64,000 bases of DNA from Flavobacterium sp. 9 (GTDB lineage Bacteria; Bacteroidota; Bacteroidia; Flavobacteriales; Flavobacteriaceae), in NCBI RefSeq assembly GCF_002754195.1, contig NZ_PEEU01000001.1:5208001-5272000 (forward strand), given 5' to 3'. Shown piece by piece: positions 63,790-64,000 of this stretch. The position numbers and the translations under genes are program-made. The stretch's first letter is position 1; each line of letters begins with the position of its first letter. The notes under the pieces were generated by a model, which made no database searches, was not told where the DNA came from, and was given only the letters and a program-made list of their open reading frames with translations.

Positions 63790-64000
63790 ATGAAAAAAAC
63801 GATTCTTTTGACTGTTTTGGTCTTAAACGGATTGACATCATTTGCACAATCAAACGATGGAAAAAACATTAAATTATTTTATAAAAAAGCCTTAACCGAA
63901 GCGAAATGCTACAGTTGGTTAGAATATTTATCTAACGATATTGGTAGTCGTTTATCAGGTTCTGCAAGTGCCGAAGAAGCAGTTCAGTACACAAAAAGAC
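63790..64000 (+). CDS. Exported metallopeptidase, M28-like (3' end cut by window)
   Basis: The first 70 codons are visible. A signal peptide (MKKTILLTVLVLNGLTSFAQ) is followed by LTEAKCYSWLEYLSNDIGSRLSGS, the start of M28-type aminopeptidases. The catalytic zinc ligands lie outside the window. Not obviously part of the PUL. Confidence 0.7.
   Translation, partial: MKKTILLTVLVLNGLTSFAQSNDGKNIKLFYKKALTEAKCYSWLEYLSNDIGSRLSGSASAEEAVQYTKR

Noticed and set aside
1..64000. tRNA, rRNA or CRISPR array
   Set aside because: I saw no cloverleaf with a TTCGANTC arm, no rRNA-like stretch and no regularly spaced identical direct repeats. The repeats present are inverted or degenerate.
1..64000. Prophage or complete insertion sequence
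   Set aside because: No integrase, transposase or phage structural gene is recognisable. The mobile-looking elements are all non-coding.

Overview
The window looks like chromosomal DNA of a Flavobacterium-type bacterium (Bacteroidota, Flavobacteriaceae). The support is low G+C by eye, promoters of the Bacteroidetes type (TAnnTTTG -7 box with a TTG/TTTG -33 box), a SusC/SusD pair, many short lipoprotein signals, and intergenic DNA packed with degenerate repeats. I see no rRNA, tRNA, CRISPR array, prophage or transposase gene. The first and last genes are cut by the window edges.

Bases 1-8200 hold the end of a biotin-protein ligase gene, a DUF2306-like membrane protein, an SRPBCC protein with pyrE, a NUDIX hydrolase, a Crp/Fnr regulator facing a GcvH-like protein and a SAM methyltransferase (with a perfect FNR-type palindrome between them), a DUF4287 protein and a GLUG-repeat lipoprotein. 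Bases 8200-13400 are accessory in character: an XRE regulator, lipoproteins, a cyclic-phosphate-processing receiver-domain protein and two unrecognised proteins. Bases 13400-31900 are mostly single housekeeping or stress genes: an M14 peptidase, a MocR regulator facing a cupin/DapA-like pair, a DEAD-type helicase, PhnA, coaD, ddl, a PASTA protein with an RluD-type synthase, a lipoprotein with a double ABC ATPase, a sulfurtransferase, a ThuA protein and an alpha/beta hydrolase.

Bases 32000-48800 hold an outer-membrane protein, an MscS channel, a thioesterase, an RDD protein, an ECF42-like sigma factor with YCII and AhpD partners, an NhaP antiporter, dnaK, a tandem pair of Cys-rich membrane proteins, CorA, and pta-ackA, which together form the acetate/acetyl-phosphate pathway.

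Bases 48900-63700 are a polysaccharide utilisation locus. It contains a membrane-spanning propeller/LuxR-HTH regulator, SusC, SusD, a GH144-type glucanase lipoprotein, a serine esterase and a GH3 beta-glucosidase. After a terminator come a glycerophosphodiester phosphodiesterase lipoprotein and a GH43-fold protein with discoidin and Fn3 domains. GH144 points to beta-1,2-glucan. The esterase and phosphodiesterase suggest, as an inference, that the target is decorated beta-1,2-glucan such as osmoregulated periplasmic glucan.

Intergenic regions carry at least five families of structured repeats. One has three copies whose central hairpin keeps its pairing while its sequence changes completely. 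Three genes (pyrE, the XRE regulator and the DEAD helicase) have a -7 box ending exactly four bases before the ATG, which suggests leaderless mRNAs.
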